From NCBI RefSeq assembly GCF_004634215.1, contig NZ_SMMH01000029.1, positions 1 to 42,620 of the forward strand: DNA of 42,620 nt. The letters run 5' to 3'. The notes beneath the pieces are model-generated. The model was not told where the DNA came from, made no database searches, and saw only the letters and a list, made by a program, of their open reading frames with translations. This DNA comes from Deinococcus fonticola (GTDB lineage Bacteria; Deinococcota; Deinococci; Deinococcales; Deinococcaceae). This document shows positions 8,238 to 18,443 of this stretch, in pieces. Position 1 is the first letter of the stretch. Every line of letters begins with the position of its first letter. The position numbers were made by a program, and so were the translations under genes.

Positions 8238-8552
8238 ATGCATGACGCTGAACTTCTGGTGCGCCACATGCTGACTGATCTGAAGCTCACGCTGCCGGAC
8301 GATTTCGAATGGTCAGTCAGTCAGGACGCACACATGGTCTACACGACGTTCAGAAGCGGAAAGTTGCGCAGCACTTCCGGGATTCCCCTGCTGAACTCCT
8401 CACGCTGTGAGGTGGCCGAGAGGGTTGTGAGCAACGTGCAGGACTTCATGGCGGACACCTACTCGGTGTGGTGGCCCCAGCTGGCTGAACAGCGCTTGCA
8501 GTACGAAATCGACTGCCTGGACGACCGCCCGCGCCTGATCTTCAGGCTGTAA
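8238..8552 (+). CDS. Small protein of unknown function
   Basis: A 104-aa soluble protein with mixed helix/strand character (HDAELLVRHMLTDLKLTLPDDFEW, then a basic middle and an aromatic C-terminal half VWWPQLAEQRLQYEIDCL). No motif is recognised. The start is set by a leaderless-type -10 box. It is divergent from the ABC exporter operon, sharing a roughly 70-nt intergenic region with an RDRM-like site, and converges with the frameshifted gene at 8562. Confidence 0.7.
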   Translation: MHDAELLVRHMLTDLKLTLPDDFEWSVSQDAHMVYTTFRSGKLRSTSGIPLLNSSRCEVAERVVSNVQDFMADTYSVWWPQLAEQRLQYEIDCLDDRPRLIFRL

Positions 8553-8561
8553 CGACAAGTG

Positions 8562-9285
8562 TCAGGGTTTTTCCCACTCGACGACCCGGCGGCCCCGGCG
8601 GTAACTGTAGAACTGCCCCAGCAGCAGGAACACGTTCATGATGGCGGCCGACAGCACGCGTTCGCAGATGCCGTAAAACTTGCCGAGCGGCGAGTGCAGG
8701 TCGGTCGGCGACAGGAAAATAACGGCCCACAGAGTCGCCAGCACCACCAGGGACGTGATGTTGATGTTGTAGACGTGCTCGCGGTAGAAGCCCTGCCACA
8801 GCCGGTGCCGGGCCGGCGTGACGCGCCCGGTGGTCAGGTCGGTGCGTTCGCCGTGTACGTCCAGCAGTACGAAGCAGCGCGTGTGCGGCGTGATCCTGCA
8901 CGTCCAGCAGGCGGTGAATAAACCACTCGCTGGTGCTCTGAATGTCGGTCAGGAAACGGCCGAAAATGCGCACCGTCACTTCACTGGTGGCCGGATCCAG
9001 GCTGATCAGGCACTCGTTCGGGGCGGGCCTGTCCACGTCCTCCAGCAGCAGCACCTGCCCGGCCAGCGCCTTCTGTCTGGCCTCCGGGTTGAGGCGCGCC
9101 ATCACCTGCTCCATGCGCGGCGTGAATGCGCCTGCCACGTCCCGCACCGGCAGGAAAGTCCAGGTGGGCAGCAGGGCGCGCCAGAACGCCTCACGGCCCA
9201 CCACACTGAGGTCACGGGCATGGACGGTCGTGATGGAACGCAGAAAACTGGGCAGCAGGACAGACTGGACGGACGACGCGGTCAT
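8562..9285 (-). pseudogene. Membrane protein of unknown function, frameshifted
   Basis: The first roughly 135 residues (from ATG 9285, with a GAAG-type ribosome binding site) read as a soluble domain ending ...FIHRLLDVQDHAAH. The frame then runs into low-quality sequence. The next minus frame carries a clean continuation, RCFVLLDVHGERTDL, then two membrane segments (NITSLVVLATLWAVIFL and ERVLSAAIMNVFLLLGQFY) and a basic tail ending VVEWEKP before TGA 8562-8564. The two halves meet around 8878-8892 in a CG-rich run. A 2-base loss or 1-base gain there would explain the break. Joined, it would be about 240 aa: a cytoplasmic domain followed by two membrane helices. It could be a true pseudogene or a sequencing error. 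Confidence 0.7.
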
Positions 9286-9291
9286 TTCACT

Positions 9292-9510
9292 TCAAGGTAC
9301 GTCAGGCCGATCAGGCGGGTGACGGGTTGTTTCGACGTTGACGACATATTCAAGCGACCCTGCCGCGCGTCTCTCTGGAGCAATCAGGCCTCCAGGCGGA
9401 AGATGAGCGCGTTTGCCTGGGCCATCGCTGTTGGGTTTCCGCTTGATGTTCCAGATGAAGTTCAGCCACTTCAGAAACTCAATACGGGTGGCGCGCCCGA
9501 AGGCGCAAGA
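9292..9510 (-). other. Gap 9286-9614: no intact gene; short stop-to-stop frame, possible gene remnant
   Basis: Between the frameshifted gene and the peptide-transporter terminator I see no convincing gene. On the minus strand one frame is open for 72 codons with protein-like content (EFLKWLNFIWNIKRKPNSDG...) but has no ATG, GTG or TTG start. It could be the tail of a decayed gene. Confidence 0.25.
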
Positions 9511-9614
9511 TCATCGGAGAGAGCACTCCACCATCGGAACGCTTTTTCTTCCTTCTCCCGCTGCTCAACCCTTCACTGTCAGGCCTTTACGGGGAACCGC
9601 ACCCTTATGACATC

Positions 9615-9640
9615 AAAAAAGACCCGGCATGAACCGGGTC
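9615..9640 (-). terminator. Rho-independent terminator of the dpp operon
   Basis: Stem GACCCGG (9621-9627) / CCGGGTC (9634-9640) with a 6-nt loop. On the minus strand it is followed by six T (A-run 9615-9620). It sits 17 nt after the dppF stop codon. Confidence 0.9.
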
Positions 9641-9656
9641 TGGCAGGAAAAAGGCT

Positions 9657-11728
<2,072 letters not shown>

Positions 11729-11775
11729 TTATTCCCCCTGTCATGCATGCTCATCATCATACAGTCCCCGAACAA

Positions 11776-12903
11776 TTATTTGCGTTTGCGTGGGTCGAAG
11801 GCGTCCCGCAGCCCGTCCCCGACCAGCTGCCAGCACATCACCGTGAACACGATGAAGAAGCCCGGAATCAGCACCCACGGGCGGCTGGTAAATGAGGAGA
11901 ACCCCCCTTCCTGCGCCTTGTTCAGCAGACTGCCCCAGCTGGCGTAAGGTTCCACTGCACCGATGCCCAGAAAGCTCAGGCCAGATTCTGTGAGAATGCT
12001 GCCAGGAATGGCGATACTGAGGTTCACGATAAAGAGCGTGGTCATGCTGGGCAGCATGTGCTGAAACATGATGCGGGGCGTACTGGCGCCCAGGGCGTTG
12101 GCGGCCATCACGTAGTCCTGTTCACGCACGGACAGCAGTTGTGCGCGCACCAGCCGCGCCACCCCACCCCAGTTGATGAAGGCGAGCACGCCCAGCACGA
12201 TGTATAGACGCAGCAGTGGGTTCACGTTGGCCGGGAAAATAGACACCAGCATGATGATCAGAAAGAGGTCCGGAATGGACGCCAGCACCTCGACGATACG
12301 CATGATCAGGTTGTCCACCCAGCCGCCGAAGTAAGCGGCCAGCGAACCCATGACCGCGCCGATCAGGTAGGAGATGAACACCGCCGCGATCCCGATGGTC
12401 AGGCTGATCTGCGCCGCGTACATGATGCGGGTGTACAGGTCACGACCCAGGTTGTCGGCCCCCAGCAGATACACCTTGCAGTCAGATCTGCCGGTGCCAA
12501 AGAGGTGCGTCGACATAGGAATGACGCCCAGCAGCTTGTAACTGTCACCCCGCGCAAAGAAGTTTACCGGGCACTTCTCCGGGGTGGCGACGTATTTGTT
12601 CTCGAAGGTGGTCATGTCGAGCTGCTGGGTGTACTTGTACACGAAAGGCCCTTTGATCTCCCCGGCGGGATCGCGCCAGTGGATGGCGGTGGGCGGGTGG
12701 TAGGGAGTCAGCGTTTCGGTGGAGTAGTTGTTCAGGCTGTCCTGCGCCAGAAAGGGCGCGAACAGGGCCATGAAGTACAGCAGGGCCAGTCCCAGCAGGC
12801 CAGTGCGGGCCAGTGGGTTTTTGCTGAACTGCCTCCAGGCGACCTGCCACTGCGTCTGGGCTTTGGGGGTAACGCCCTGTTTTTGAGTCGTTGCAACAGT
12901 CAT
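11776..12903 (-). CDS. dppC: Peptide ABC transporter permease (DppC/OppC-like)
   Basis: A 375-aa inner-membrane permease. It has the OppC N-terminal segment (WRQFSKNPLARTGLLGLALLYFMALFAPF), then a long periplasmic region of about 120 residues. The binding-protein-dependent transport domain follows, with GADNLGRDLYTRIMYAAQISLTIG and the EAA-type loop near DYVMAANALGASTPRIMFQHMLP. It ends in a basic RKRK tail. Family members are usually about 300 aa; the extra length lies in the periplasmic insert, which has two cysteines (KCPVNF, SDCKVY) that could form a disulfide. It is 7 nt downstream of dppB. Confidence 0.9.
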   Translation of the reverse strand: MTVATTQKQGVTPKAQTQWQVAWRQFSKNPLARTGLLGLALLYFMALFAPFLAQDSLNNYSTETLTPYHPPTAIHWRDPAGEIKGPFVYKYTQQLDMTTFENKYVATPEKCPVNFFARGDSYKLLGVIPMSTHLFGTGRSDCKVYLLGADNLGRDLYTRIMYAAQISLTIGIAAVFISYLIGAVMGSLAAYFGGWVDNLIMRIVEVLASIPDLFLIIMLVSIFPANVNPLLRLYIVLGVLAFINWGGVARLVRAQLLSVREQDYVMAANALGASTPRIMFQHMLPSMTTLFIVNLSIAIPGSILTESGLSFLGIGAVEPYASWGSLLNKAQEGGFSSFTSRPWVLIPGFFIVFTVMCWQLVGDGLRDAFDPRKRK

Positions 12904-12910
12904 GTGAGCC

Positions 12911-13891
12911 TCAGTGATAGGAGATACGCGGGTCGACCACGGCCAGAAGAATGTCGCTGATGGCGTTGCCGATCACCAGCAGAAACAGCGTGATCATGGT
13001 AAAACCGGCGATCAGGTACAGATCCTGCGTCCCGATGGCGTTCAGCAGCATGGGCGTAATGCCGGGGTAGGCGAACACCACTTCAACGAAACCAGCGCCG
13101 CTGATCAGGCCGGGCAGCAGACCGCCCAGCGTACCGATAAACGGAATGATGGCGTTACGCAGGGTGTGCTTGTAGATCACCGAGCGTTCGCTCAGGCCCT
13201 TGCTGCGGGCGGTGCGGACGTAGTCGGAGTTCAGGGTGTCCAGCATCAGGCCGCGCAGACCGCGCGTGAATCCCGCCAGGCTGATCAGGGTCAGCACCGT
13301 GGCCGGCAACAGCATGTGCGAGAGGTAATCCCAGAATTTGCCCAGCACGCTCAGAGAGGCGTGATTGTCGCTGACCATACCGTTGAGGGGAATGTCCCAG
13401 CCGGTCTTGAAGCGCAGTTGCAGCGCGAAGAAAATGACGATCAGGGCCAGGAAGAAGGTCGGGAAGCCCAGCAGGAAGTACAGCAGCACGCTGAAGAAAC
13501 GGTCGCCGAAGGAATACTGGCGCACGGCTCCGTACACGCCCAGGGCAATCGCCAGCGGGTAGAACATGCCGATGTTCAGCAGCACCAGCCACAGCGAATT
13601 GAGAATGCGCGGCAGCGCGATCCCCAGCACCGGTTGCTCGTAAGCGAAGGACTGGCCGAAGTTGCCGGTGACCATATTCTTCAACCAGATCAGGTACTGC
13701 TGCCAGACGGGCTTGTCCAGGCCGAACTGCTGGGTCAGAATGCGGATCTTCTCCTCACCGCCGGAGGGACTGAGTTTCAGTGGCGTCAGGAAGTCGCCGG
13801 GGGCCATCTGAATAATGAAGAACACCAGGGCGCTGGAGAGCAGCAGCACCGGAATGCTGGCGATGATGCGCCGAAAAATGAATGGAAACAT
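12911..13891 (-). CDS. dppB: Peptide ABC transporter permease (DppB/OppB-like)
   Basis: A 326-aa permease with N-terminal membrane helix (RRIIASIPVLLLSSALVFFII), the conserved MAPGDF segment and four to five later membrane helices. The EAA loop is recognisable in DYVRTARSKGLSERSVIYKHTLRNAIIP, which contacts the ATPases. ATG 13891 has GGGAG upstream. It is separated from dppA by 97 nt containing an attenuator-type hairpin. Confidence 0.92.
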   Translation of the reverse strand: MFPFIFRRIIASIPVLLLSSALVFFIIQMAPGDFLTPLKLSPSGGEEKIRILTQQFGLDKPVWQQYLIWLKNMVTGNFGQSFAYEQPVLGIALPRILNSLWLVLLNIGMFYPLAIALGVYGAVRQYSFGDRFFSVLLYFLLGFPTFFLALIVIFFALQLRFKTGWDIPLNGMVSDNHASLSVLGKFWDYLSHMLLPATVLTLISLAGFTRGLRGLMLDTLNSDYVRTARSKGLSERSVIYKHTLRNAIIPFIGTLGGLLPGLISGAGFVEVVFAYPGITPMLLNAIGTQDLYLIAGFTMITLFLLVIGNAISDILLAVVDPRISYH

Positions 13892-13912
13892 GACTGGAAC
13901 TCCCTACCACGG

Positions 13913-13950
13913 AAAAGGGAGAGAAGACGAGTGGCTCGGCCTTCCCTCCC
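13913..13950 (-). terminator. Intercistronic terminator/attenuator between dppA and dppB
   Basis: On the minus strand a 10-bp stem (one G-U pair) is formed by bases 13941-13950 and 13917-13926 with a 14-nt loop and is followed by TTTT (A-run 13913-13916). It would reduce read-through into the permease genes while letting the abundant binding protein be made from the same promoter. Confidence 0.65.
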
Positions 13951-13988
13951 AGAACATGAACGTTTACAAGTAAGTCAGGTGTGACCCG

Positions 13989-15743
13989 TTATTTGATGTA
14001 GGTCTGGATGAAGTTGCGGCTGCCGTAGTAGGCGTCCCACAGGTTCCTCGGCATTTCACCGCCCAGGCGACTGTTGAAGGTCACGTGGTAGTTGGTGGCG
14101 GCCAGGTACACGACGGGTTGCAGCGCGGCTTCGGCGTCCAGCAGTTTCTTACCGATGGCGATGCGTTTGTTCATGTCGACTTCCTGATCGCCCTGGTAGA
14201 ACAGTTTGGTCATGAGCTGTTCCTGGGGGGTCAGGCACTTGCCGTTGGTGGGGTTGTTGTAGCTGTGCAGTGCGCCGCCGCAAGGCACCACGTTGTCACC
14301 GAAGGGCCAGATGTTGTCGCCGCCGGACAGTCCCAGCAGGATGGCGTCAAACTTGCGGTTCTCGCCTTTCTCGTACAGCATGTCGACCAGGTTGTTGAAG
14401 TTGATCGGCACGAAGTTGACCTTGACACCGGCTTTCTTCGCGTCGTCCGCGAAGATGCGGCCCAGTTGCTCGCGCACGGTGTTGCCGCTGTTGGTGTTCA
14501 GCGTGAATTCCAGGACTTTGCCCTTGCTGTCGACCAGGTAGCCTTCGCTGTTCTTCTTGGTGTAACCCATTTCGGCCAGCAGCTTACGGGCGGCGTCCAG
14601 GTCGTACTTGTACTTGGGCGCGGAGTCCGAGATCCAGGACTTGAACACGGGGTAGACGCTGTAGTACACCTCGCTGCCCAGGCCGCCCAGCGCCAGTTGA
14701 ATCATGGCCTGACGGTTGGCGATGTGGCTCATGGCGCGGCGGAAACGCACGTCACGGAACAGCTTCTGCTTGGCGGGGTCACCGCTCTTGTTCCAGTTGA
14801 AGGTAATCCAGGAGCTGGTGGACTGTGGCCCCACGTTGGGGAACAGTTCGGCTTTCAGGCTGCCCGCGTCGATGGCTTTCTTGATCTGGGCCAGGTCGTC
14901 GGCGCCGCGAGCAGCGTAGACGTCCAGCTGTCCGGCCAGGTAGGCGGCCAGCGCAGCGTTCTGGTTTTCCAGCACACGGAAGGAGATCTTGTCCAGGTAA
15001 GGCACGGGCTTGCCGGCGGCGTCCACGTTCCACTCACCGAAGCGCTCGTTGCGCTTAACAACTGCACGCTGACCGGCCTGGTAGGAGTCCAGGGTGTAAG
15101 CGCCAGGCACGACGATCTGGCTGGCCGGGGTGCTCAGGCCCCACATCTTGGTCACGGCAGCCGCGCCGCCTTCACGGTAAGCCTTGCCGAACACGTGGTC
15201 GGGCCAGGGGGTGTAGCTCATTCTCACGTAAGCGGTGGCGCTGGGGCTGGGGAAGTCGAACTGCAGGGTGTAGTTGTCGAGCTTCTTGACCATGATGGGT
15301 TTTTCGGCGACAAAGAAGCTGTCGCGGCTGTTGCTGCCCACTTTGTCGTCTTTGTGCAGGGTCGCGGTGGTCACCCAGTCGTCGGCCGTGATGGCCTGAC
15401 CGTCGCTGAACTTCATGCCCTGGCGGATTTTCACGACGAAACGCTTGCCACCGTTGCTGACGACAGGCATGGATTCAGCCATGTTCGGAATGAATTTGTC
15501 GTTGGTGGGGTCCTGGGTAAAGAGGCCCGTACCGGCCGCAAACCAGGTGGTGGGCAGGCTGCCCGATTCCTTGCTGGTGAAGGGGTTCAGGGTTTTGAAG
15601 TCGGAGAGCGTCCAGTTGCGCAGTTCACCGCCGCGCTTGGCGCTGGCCGCCGGGTCAGCACTCCAGGCCTGCGGGTAGACAAAGGGAGCAGCCAGCGAGG
15701 TGCTGGCCATCAGGGCAAAAGCAAGGGCGAAAGCTTTCTTCAT
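13989..15743 (-). CDS. dppA: Peptide ABC transporter substrate-binding protein (family 5)
   Basis: A 584-aa extracytoplasmic solute-binding protein. It has a Sec signal peptide MKKAFALAFALMASTSLA, cleaved before APFVYPQ; there is no lipobox Cys. The mature N-terminus contains GGELRNWTLSDFKTLNPFTS and QGMKFSDGQAITADDW, typical of family 5 binding proteins for peptides or nickel. The length is at the long end of the family. ATG 15743 has a near-perfect ribosome binding site (AGGAGG, 7 nt). It heads the dppABCDF operon; a sigma70-like promoter lies about 90 nt upstream and an inverted repeat lies behind it. Confidence 0.92.
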   Translation of the reverse strand: MKKAFALAFALMASTSLAAPFVYPQAWSADPAASAKRGGELRNWTLSDFKTLNPFTSKESGSLPTTWFAAGTGLFTQDPTNDKFIPNMAESMPVVSNGGKRFVVKIRQGMKFSDGQAITADDWVTTATLHKDDKVGSNSRDSFFVAEKPIMVKKLDNYTLQFDFPSPSATAYVRMSYTPWPDHVFGKAYREGGAAAVTKMWGLSTPASQIVVPGAYTLDSYQAGQRAVVKRNERFGEWNVDAAGKPVPYLDKISFRVLENQNAALAAYLAGQLDVYAARGADDLAQIKKAIDAGSLKAELFPNVGPQSTSSWITFNWNKSGDPAKQKLFRDVRFRRAMSHIANRQAMIQLALGGLGSEVYYSVYPVFKSWISDSAPKYKYDLDAARKLLAEMGYTKKNSEGYLVDSKGKVLEFTLNTNSGNTVREQLGRIFADDAKKAGVKVNFVPINFNNLVDMLYEKGENRKFDAILLGLSGGDNIWPFGDNVVPCGGALHSYNNPTNGKCLTPQEQLMTKLFYQGDQEVDMNKRIAIGKKLLDAEAALQPVVYLAATNYHVTFNSRLGGEMPRNLWDAYYGSRNFIQTYIK

Positions 15744-15833
15744 TTCATTCCTCCTGAGGATTCTGGAAAAGAACGTGTTAGACGAAACTTGGTCTACACG
15801 TGGGTTGGGTTGAGGTGAGTTTCCAGCGCGGTC

Positions 15834-15862
15834 AATATACGAATTGGCTTAGTCAAGGTCAA
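15834..15862 (-). promoter_or_regulatory. Sigma70-like promoter of dppA
   Basis: On the minus strand TTGACC (15857-15862) and TATATT (15834-15839) are separated by exactly 17 nt. The predicted transcript starts near 15827 and has a 5' leader of about 84 nt before dppA. Confidence 0.75.
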
Positions 15863-15869
15863 GTATTCG

Positions 15870-15909
15870 TCAGTCATTTCCATTACACTTGTCTCTTGAC
15901 TGACAAGTG
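15870..15909. repeat. Nested inverted repeats upstream of the dppA promoter
   Basis: CACTTGTC (15886-15893) and GACAAGTG (15902-15909) form a perfect 8-bp inverted repeat with an 8-nt spacer. TCAGTCA (15870-15876) and TGACTGA (15897-15903) form a second, interlaced pair. No T-run follows on either strand, so a regulator site is more likely than a terminator. Confidence 0.55.
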
Positions 15910-15994
15910 CGTGAATGGAGCACCCGCTTCTGGAGCAGACCAAAAGCTTGCACTTCAACGTCTGTTGTAAACACAAGACCGGATTGCTCATGAA

Positions 15995-16028
15995 AGGAGG
16001 CAGCAAGTGCCATGCACTGACGCCTCCT
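15995..16028 (-). terminator. Stem-loop after secG, possible terminator
   Basis: Outer stem AGGAGGC (15995-16001) / GCCTCCT (16022-16028), a small internal loop and an inner stem AGTGC (16006-16010) / GCACT (16014-16018) closed by three bases. On the minus strand it is followed by only TTTC, so termination may be partial. It lies in the 326-nt gap between dppA and secG, which otherwise holds the dppA promoter and repeats. Confidence 0.5.
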
Positions 16029-16069
16029 GCCCCTATTGCGCTCGCCCGTGTCGTTTCCGCCTTCAGAAT

Positions 16070-16300
16070 TTACTTCGAAATGAAGTCGATCAACAGCGCC
16101 AGCAGCATGAAAAAGCCCCCCAGTACGCTGCTGATGCGCACCAGTCCGCCTTCTACACCGCGCCCGCCGAGCAGCGAGCCGCCGGAGGCCATGCTGGCAC
16201 TCAGGCCTGCCTGTTTAGGAACTTGCAGCAGCACGAAGAACACCAGCCCCACACACACCAGAGCGAACAGCACCAGAAACAGATTCAGAATTGCAGTCAT
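16070..16300 (-). CDS. secG: Preprotein translocase subunit SecG
   Basis: A 76-aa SecG, the small accessory subunit of the SecYEG channel. It shows the usual two membrane helices (LNLFLVLFALVCVGLVFFVLLQ and LVRISSVLGGFFMLLALLIDFI), joined by a glycine/serine-rich loop containing the GLSASMASGGSLLGGRG stretch typical of SecG. ATG 16300 has AAGGA 8 nt upstream. It appears to be a single-gene unit followed by the stem-loop at 15995. Confidence 0.93.
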   Translation of the reverse strand: MTAILNLFLVLFALVCVGLVFFVLLQVPKQAGLSASMASGGSLLGGRGVEGGLVRISSVLGGFFMLLALLIDFISK

Positions 16301-16422
16301 CGATTATCCTTGCAAAGGCCGCCAGACGCGGCTTTGACTTCATGAAGTGACGGAGTCCGAGCGACCCACAGACGCCCAGTATATCCGGAGAGACAGGGGA
16401 TCTGGAGGCCTGGCAGCCCCCT

Positions 16423-17223
16423 TCAGGAACTGGAGGTGTCCTTTTTACGGCGGCGCTGGGCAGGCGGGGGCGGCGCACCCCACTGCGCGAGTTGCTCGGC
16501 ATGCACACCCAGGTTCAACAGGGTGGCGCTGTCGGCGGGTTCCAGAGGGGCCGTGTTCAGCAAGTCAGGGCGGCGTTCCAGCGTGCGGCGCAGCGCCTCT
16601 CCCCTGCGCCACTGCCGGATGGCCGCGTGATTTCCGGAAGTCAGCACGGTGGGCACCGCTTGCCCCTGCCACTCCAGCGGGCGGGTGTATTCCGGGTAAT
16701 CCAGCAGCCCGCTGGAGAAGGAATCGGCCTGATGCGATTCCTCGTCGCCCAGCACGCCGGGACGCAAGCGCGACACCGCCTCCAGCACGCAGGCCGCCGC
16801 GGCCTCGCCGCCCATCATCACGAAATCCCCGATGCTCAGTTCGCGCGTGACCAGGTTCTCGACCCGCGCGTCAAACCCCTCGTAACGGCCACACAGGAAA
16901 ACCATGTGCGACTTCTGCGCGAGTTCCTCGGCCACGCGCTGATCGAAGCGCTGCCCGGCAGGGGTGAAGAGAATGACCTCGTCGGCGGGCGGCAGGCTGT
17001 GCAGGGCGCGCTGGGCCACGTCCACCCGGATCACCATGCCGGCCCCGCCCCCGTAAGGCGTGTCGTCCACCTTCAGGTGTTTGTTTTCTGCGAAATCGCG
17101 CATGTTCACGAGGTTTACGTCGATCAACCCGCGTCCGCAGGCCTTGCCGATGAGGGCCTCACGCGCGAACGGTTCCAGCAACTCCGGGAAAAGAGTCAGG
17201 AAGGAGAAAACCAGCGGGGTCAT
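16423..17223 (-). CDS. trmD: tRNA (guanine(37)-N1)-methyltransferase TrmD
   Basis: A 266-aa SPOUT-class enzyme that methylates G37 of tRNAs reading CCN, CUN and CGG codons with S-adenosylmethionine and prevents +1 frameshifting. Characteristic segments are [39 protein letters not shown] and [13 protein letters not shown] (knot region), then [10 protein letters not shown] and [14 protein letters not shown]. The C-terminal extension [12 protein letters not shown] is basic and probably disordered. ATG 17223 starts one base after the rimM stop, preferred over GTG 17241. Confidence 0.96.
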   Translation of the reverse strand: MTPLVFSFLTLFPELLEPFAREALIGKACGRGLIDVNLVNMRDFAENKHLKVDDTPYGGGAGMVIRVDVAQRALHSLPPADEVILFTPAGQRFDQRVAEELAQKSHMVFLCGRYEGFDARVENLVTRELSIGDFVMMGGEAAAACVLEAVSRLRPGVLGDEESHQADSFSSGLLDYPEYTRPLEWQGQAVPTVLTSGNHAAIRQWRRGEALRRTLERRPDLLNTAPLEPADSATLLNLGVHAEQLAQWGAPPPPAQRRRKKDTSSS

Positions 17224-17224
17224 G

Positions 17225-17773
17225 TCAGCGGTCACTCTCACCGTCGTCCTCGCCTAGCAGGCCTTCCGGGGCGTCATCGGTCAGGCGCACCAGGGTGGGT
17301 TTTCCACCCGCTTGTTCAATGACCACGTAAGGCGCTTGCAACGGCACGAAGGACTGCCTGGCCGCGTCCCGCACGACCAGCAGATCCTGATATCCGGCGT
17401 CCTCCACTTCCTCTACTGTGCCAAGCGTGCGGCCCGTACTGTCCAGCACCGGCAGGCCACGCAGCTCATGGTAGTAGTAATGGCCTTCCTCCAGCGGCGG
17501 CAATTCGCTGTCGGCCGCGTACACCTTCAGGCCCCGCAGTTCCTGGGCAGCCTCGCGGGTGGAGACGCCGATCAGGTGCAGCACCAGGCCGGGCGCGAGT
17601 GGCTCGGTCTTGCGCAGCCGCAACCAGCCTTTGCCCTCCACGAACACGCGCCTGAGGGCCGTGACCTGTGCCGGATCGCCCAGCAGGTACAGTTTGACGC
17701 CGCCCTGCACGCCGTGCGGGCCGAGCAGGTGGCCCAGGCGCGTGGTGTCGGCGGGCTGGCCCTCCCCCGTCAT
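17225..17773 (-). CDS. rimM: Ribosome maturation factor RimM
   Basis: A 182-aa 16S rRNA processing protein that binds ribosomal protein S19 and helps mature the 30S head. The N-terminal beta-barrel is marked by [22 protein letters not shown] and the PRC-barrel by [26 protein letters not shown]. The tail is acidic. Its ATG overlaps the khpA stop (ATGA at 17770-17773), and trmD follows one base after it. Confidence 0.95.
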   Translation of the reverse strand: MTGEGQPADTTRLGHLLGPHGVQGGVKLYLLGDPAQVTALRRVFVEGKGWLRLRKTEPLAPGLVLHLIGVSTREAAQELRGLKVYAADSELPPLEEGHYYYHELRGLPVLDSTGRTLGTVEEVEDAGYQDLLVVRDAARQSFVPLQAPYVVIEQAGGKPTLVRLTDDAPEGLLGEDDGESDR

Positions 17774-18009
17774 GCCTTACGCGGGGCGTCCAGATCGACG
17801 TTCATGCGCTCGCGCGGATCGGTGGCGCTGCGCACGAGCGTGCGAATGGCCTGGATGACGCGGCCTTGCCGTCCGATCAGGCGACCTTCCTCGCCCGGCC
17901 CGACGCGCACCACCACGACGTTGCCGCGCTTGCTGGCACGCACCAGGGACGGCTGATCGACGACGCACTGCGCCAGAAACAGGGTGAGGTCAACGGGATC
18001 GTTTTTCAT
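17770..18009 (-). CDS. khpA: KH-domain RNA-binding protein KhpA
   Basis: A 79-aa single KH-domain protein (YlqC/KhpA family) with the GxxG RNA-binding loop in GRLIGRQGRVIQAIRTLVRS. In other bacteria it pairs with KhpB/Jag and sits in the rpsP-khpA-rimM-trmD cluster. Here rpsP is not directly upstream: the divergent metG region is. The operon instead begins with its own leaderless-type promoter 7 nt before ATG 18009. Confidence 0.93.
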   Translation of the reverse strand: MKNDPVDLTLFLAQCVVDQPSLVRASKRGNVVVVRVGPGEEGRLIGRQGRVIQAIRTLVRSATDPRERMNVDLDAPRKA

Positions 18010-18016
18010 GCCGGGC

Positions 18017-18022
18017 AGTCTA
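18017..18022 (-). promoter_or_regulatory. Leaderless -10 box (TAGACT) for khpA-rimM-trmD
   Basis: On the minus strand TAGACT is followed by 7 nt and ATG 18009. The -35 region falls inside a dispersed repeat (18031-18060). Confidence 0.6.
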
Positions 18023-18030
18023 GGGCATTG

Positions 18031-18096
18031 GACAAAAGAACGAAGTGCTTTCTGGTTGAGTGGACTGGCATAGCTTCAGAGAGCAAGTGAATTGAG
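18031..18096 (+). repeat. Intergenic repeat, copy A
   Basis: Module 1 (18031-18060, starting GACAAAAGAACGAAGTGC) matches copy B (minus strand, 20689-20717) at roughly 25 of 30 positions. Module 2 (18072-18096, AGCTTCAGAGAGCAAG then TGAATTGAG) matches copy C at 23057-23080 and more loosely copy B at 20628-20649. It is non-coding and lies in the khpA-metG gap. Confidence 0.6.
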
Positions 18097-18274
18097 ATGA
18101 ACACGACACAGAATGGAGCCATGTAGGGCACCCTTCCACACCTGACAGAATTCGGAGAATGGCGCCAATTGCAACCCCACCGGGTGCGCCGCCTTTGCCA
18201 CTGGGCCGCGGCGCCCTGGGCGGGCACAGACGGCCTCGACCATCTGGCGTATCGTTTTTGACCGCCCGGCCCCC

Positions 18275-18280
18275 TACACT
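18275..18280 (+). promoter_or_regulatory. Leaderless -10 box (TACACT) upstream of metG
   Basis: TACACT followed by 6 nt and then an ATG at 18287 that opens a 15-codon ORF. It has the same geometry as rapZ (TACACT-N6-ATG) and would start a metG leader transcript of about 220 nt. Confidence 0.5.
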
Positions 18281-18286
18281 GCTGGG

Positions 18287-18334
18287 ATGAAACTCGTGCA
18301 GATCAGCGTAATGCGTAGGCCCCGGCGACCCTGA
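18287..18334 (+). CDS. Possible metG leader peptide, 15 aa
   Basis: A short [18 protein letters not shown], opens 6 nt after a TANNNT box and ends 174 nt before metG. It ends in Arg-Pro repeats, which ribosomes translate slowly. A terminator-like hairpin follows at 18424. This arrangement suggests attenuation by leader translation, but the ORF could equally be a truncated gene start. No homologue is recognised. Confidence 0.4.
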   Translation: MKLVQISVMRRPRRP

Positions 18335-18423
18335 ACCGACTGGGCGGGGCCGCGCGGGGCGTACCTGAAGGGGTGCGCCCCCGCTGCTTTGTCCCAGGAT
18401 TTTGCTCCAGGGGTTGGCTCGGG

Positions 18424-18443
18424 GCTTTCGGGGAAGGCTTTTT
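18424..18443 (+). terminator. Attenuator-like hairpin in the metG leader
   Basis: GCTTTC (18424-18429) pairs with GAAGGC (18433-18438), including one U-G, around a GGG loop, followed by five T (18439-18443). The stem is short but the position is right for transcription attenuation. A second hairpin (18455-18460 / 18473-18478, GGGAGG/CCTCCC) lies just before the metG ribosome binding site. Confidence 0.4.

Noticed and set aside
14085..15818. A 577-codon plus-strand open frame opposite dppA
   Set aside because: It is antisense to a clear solute-binding protein and has low-complexity Val/Gly/His content typical of shadow frames.
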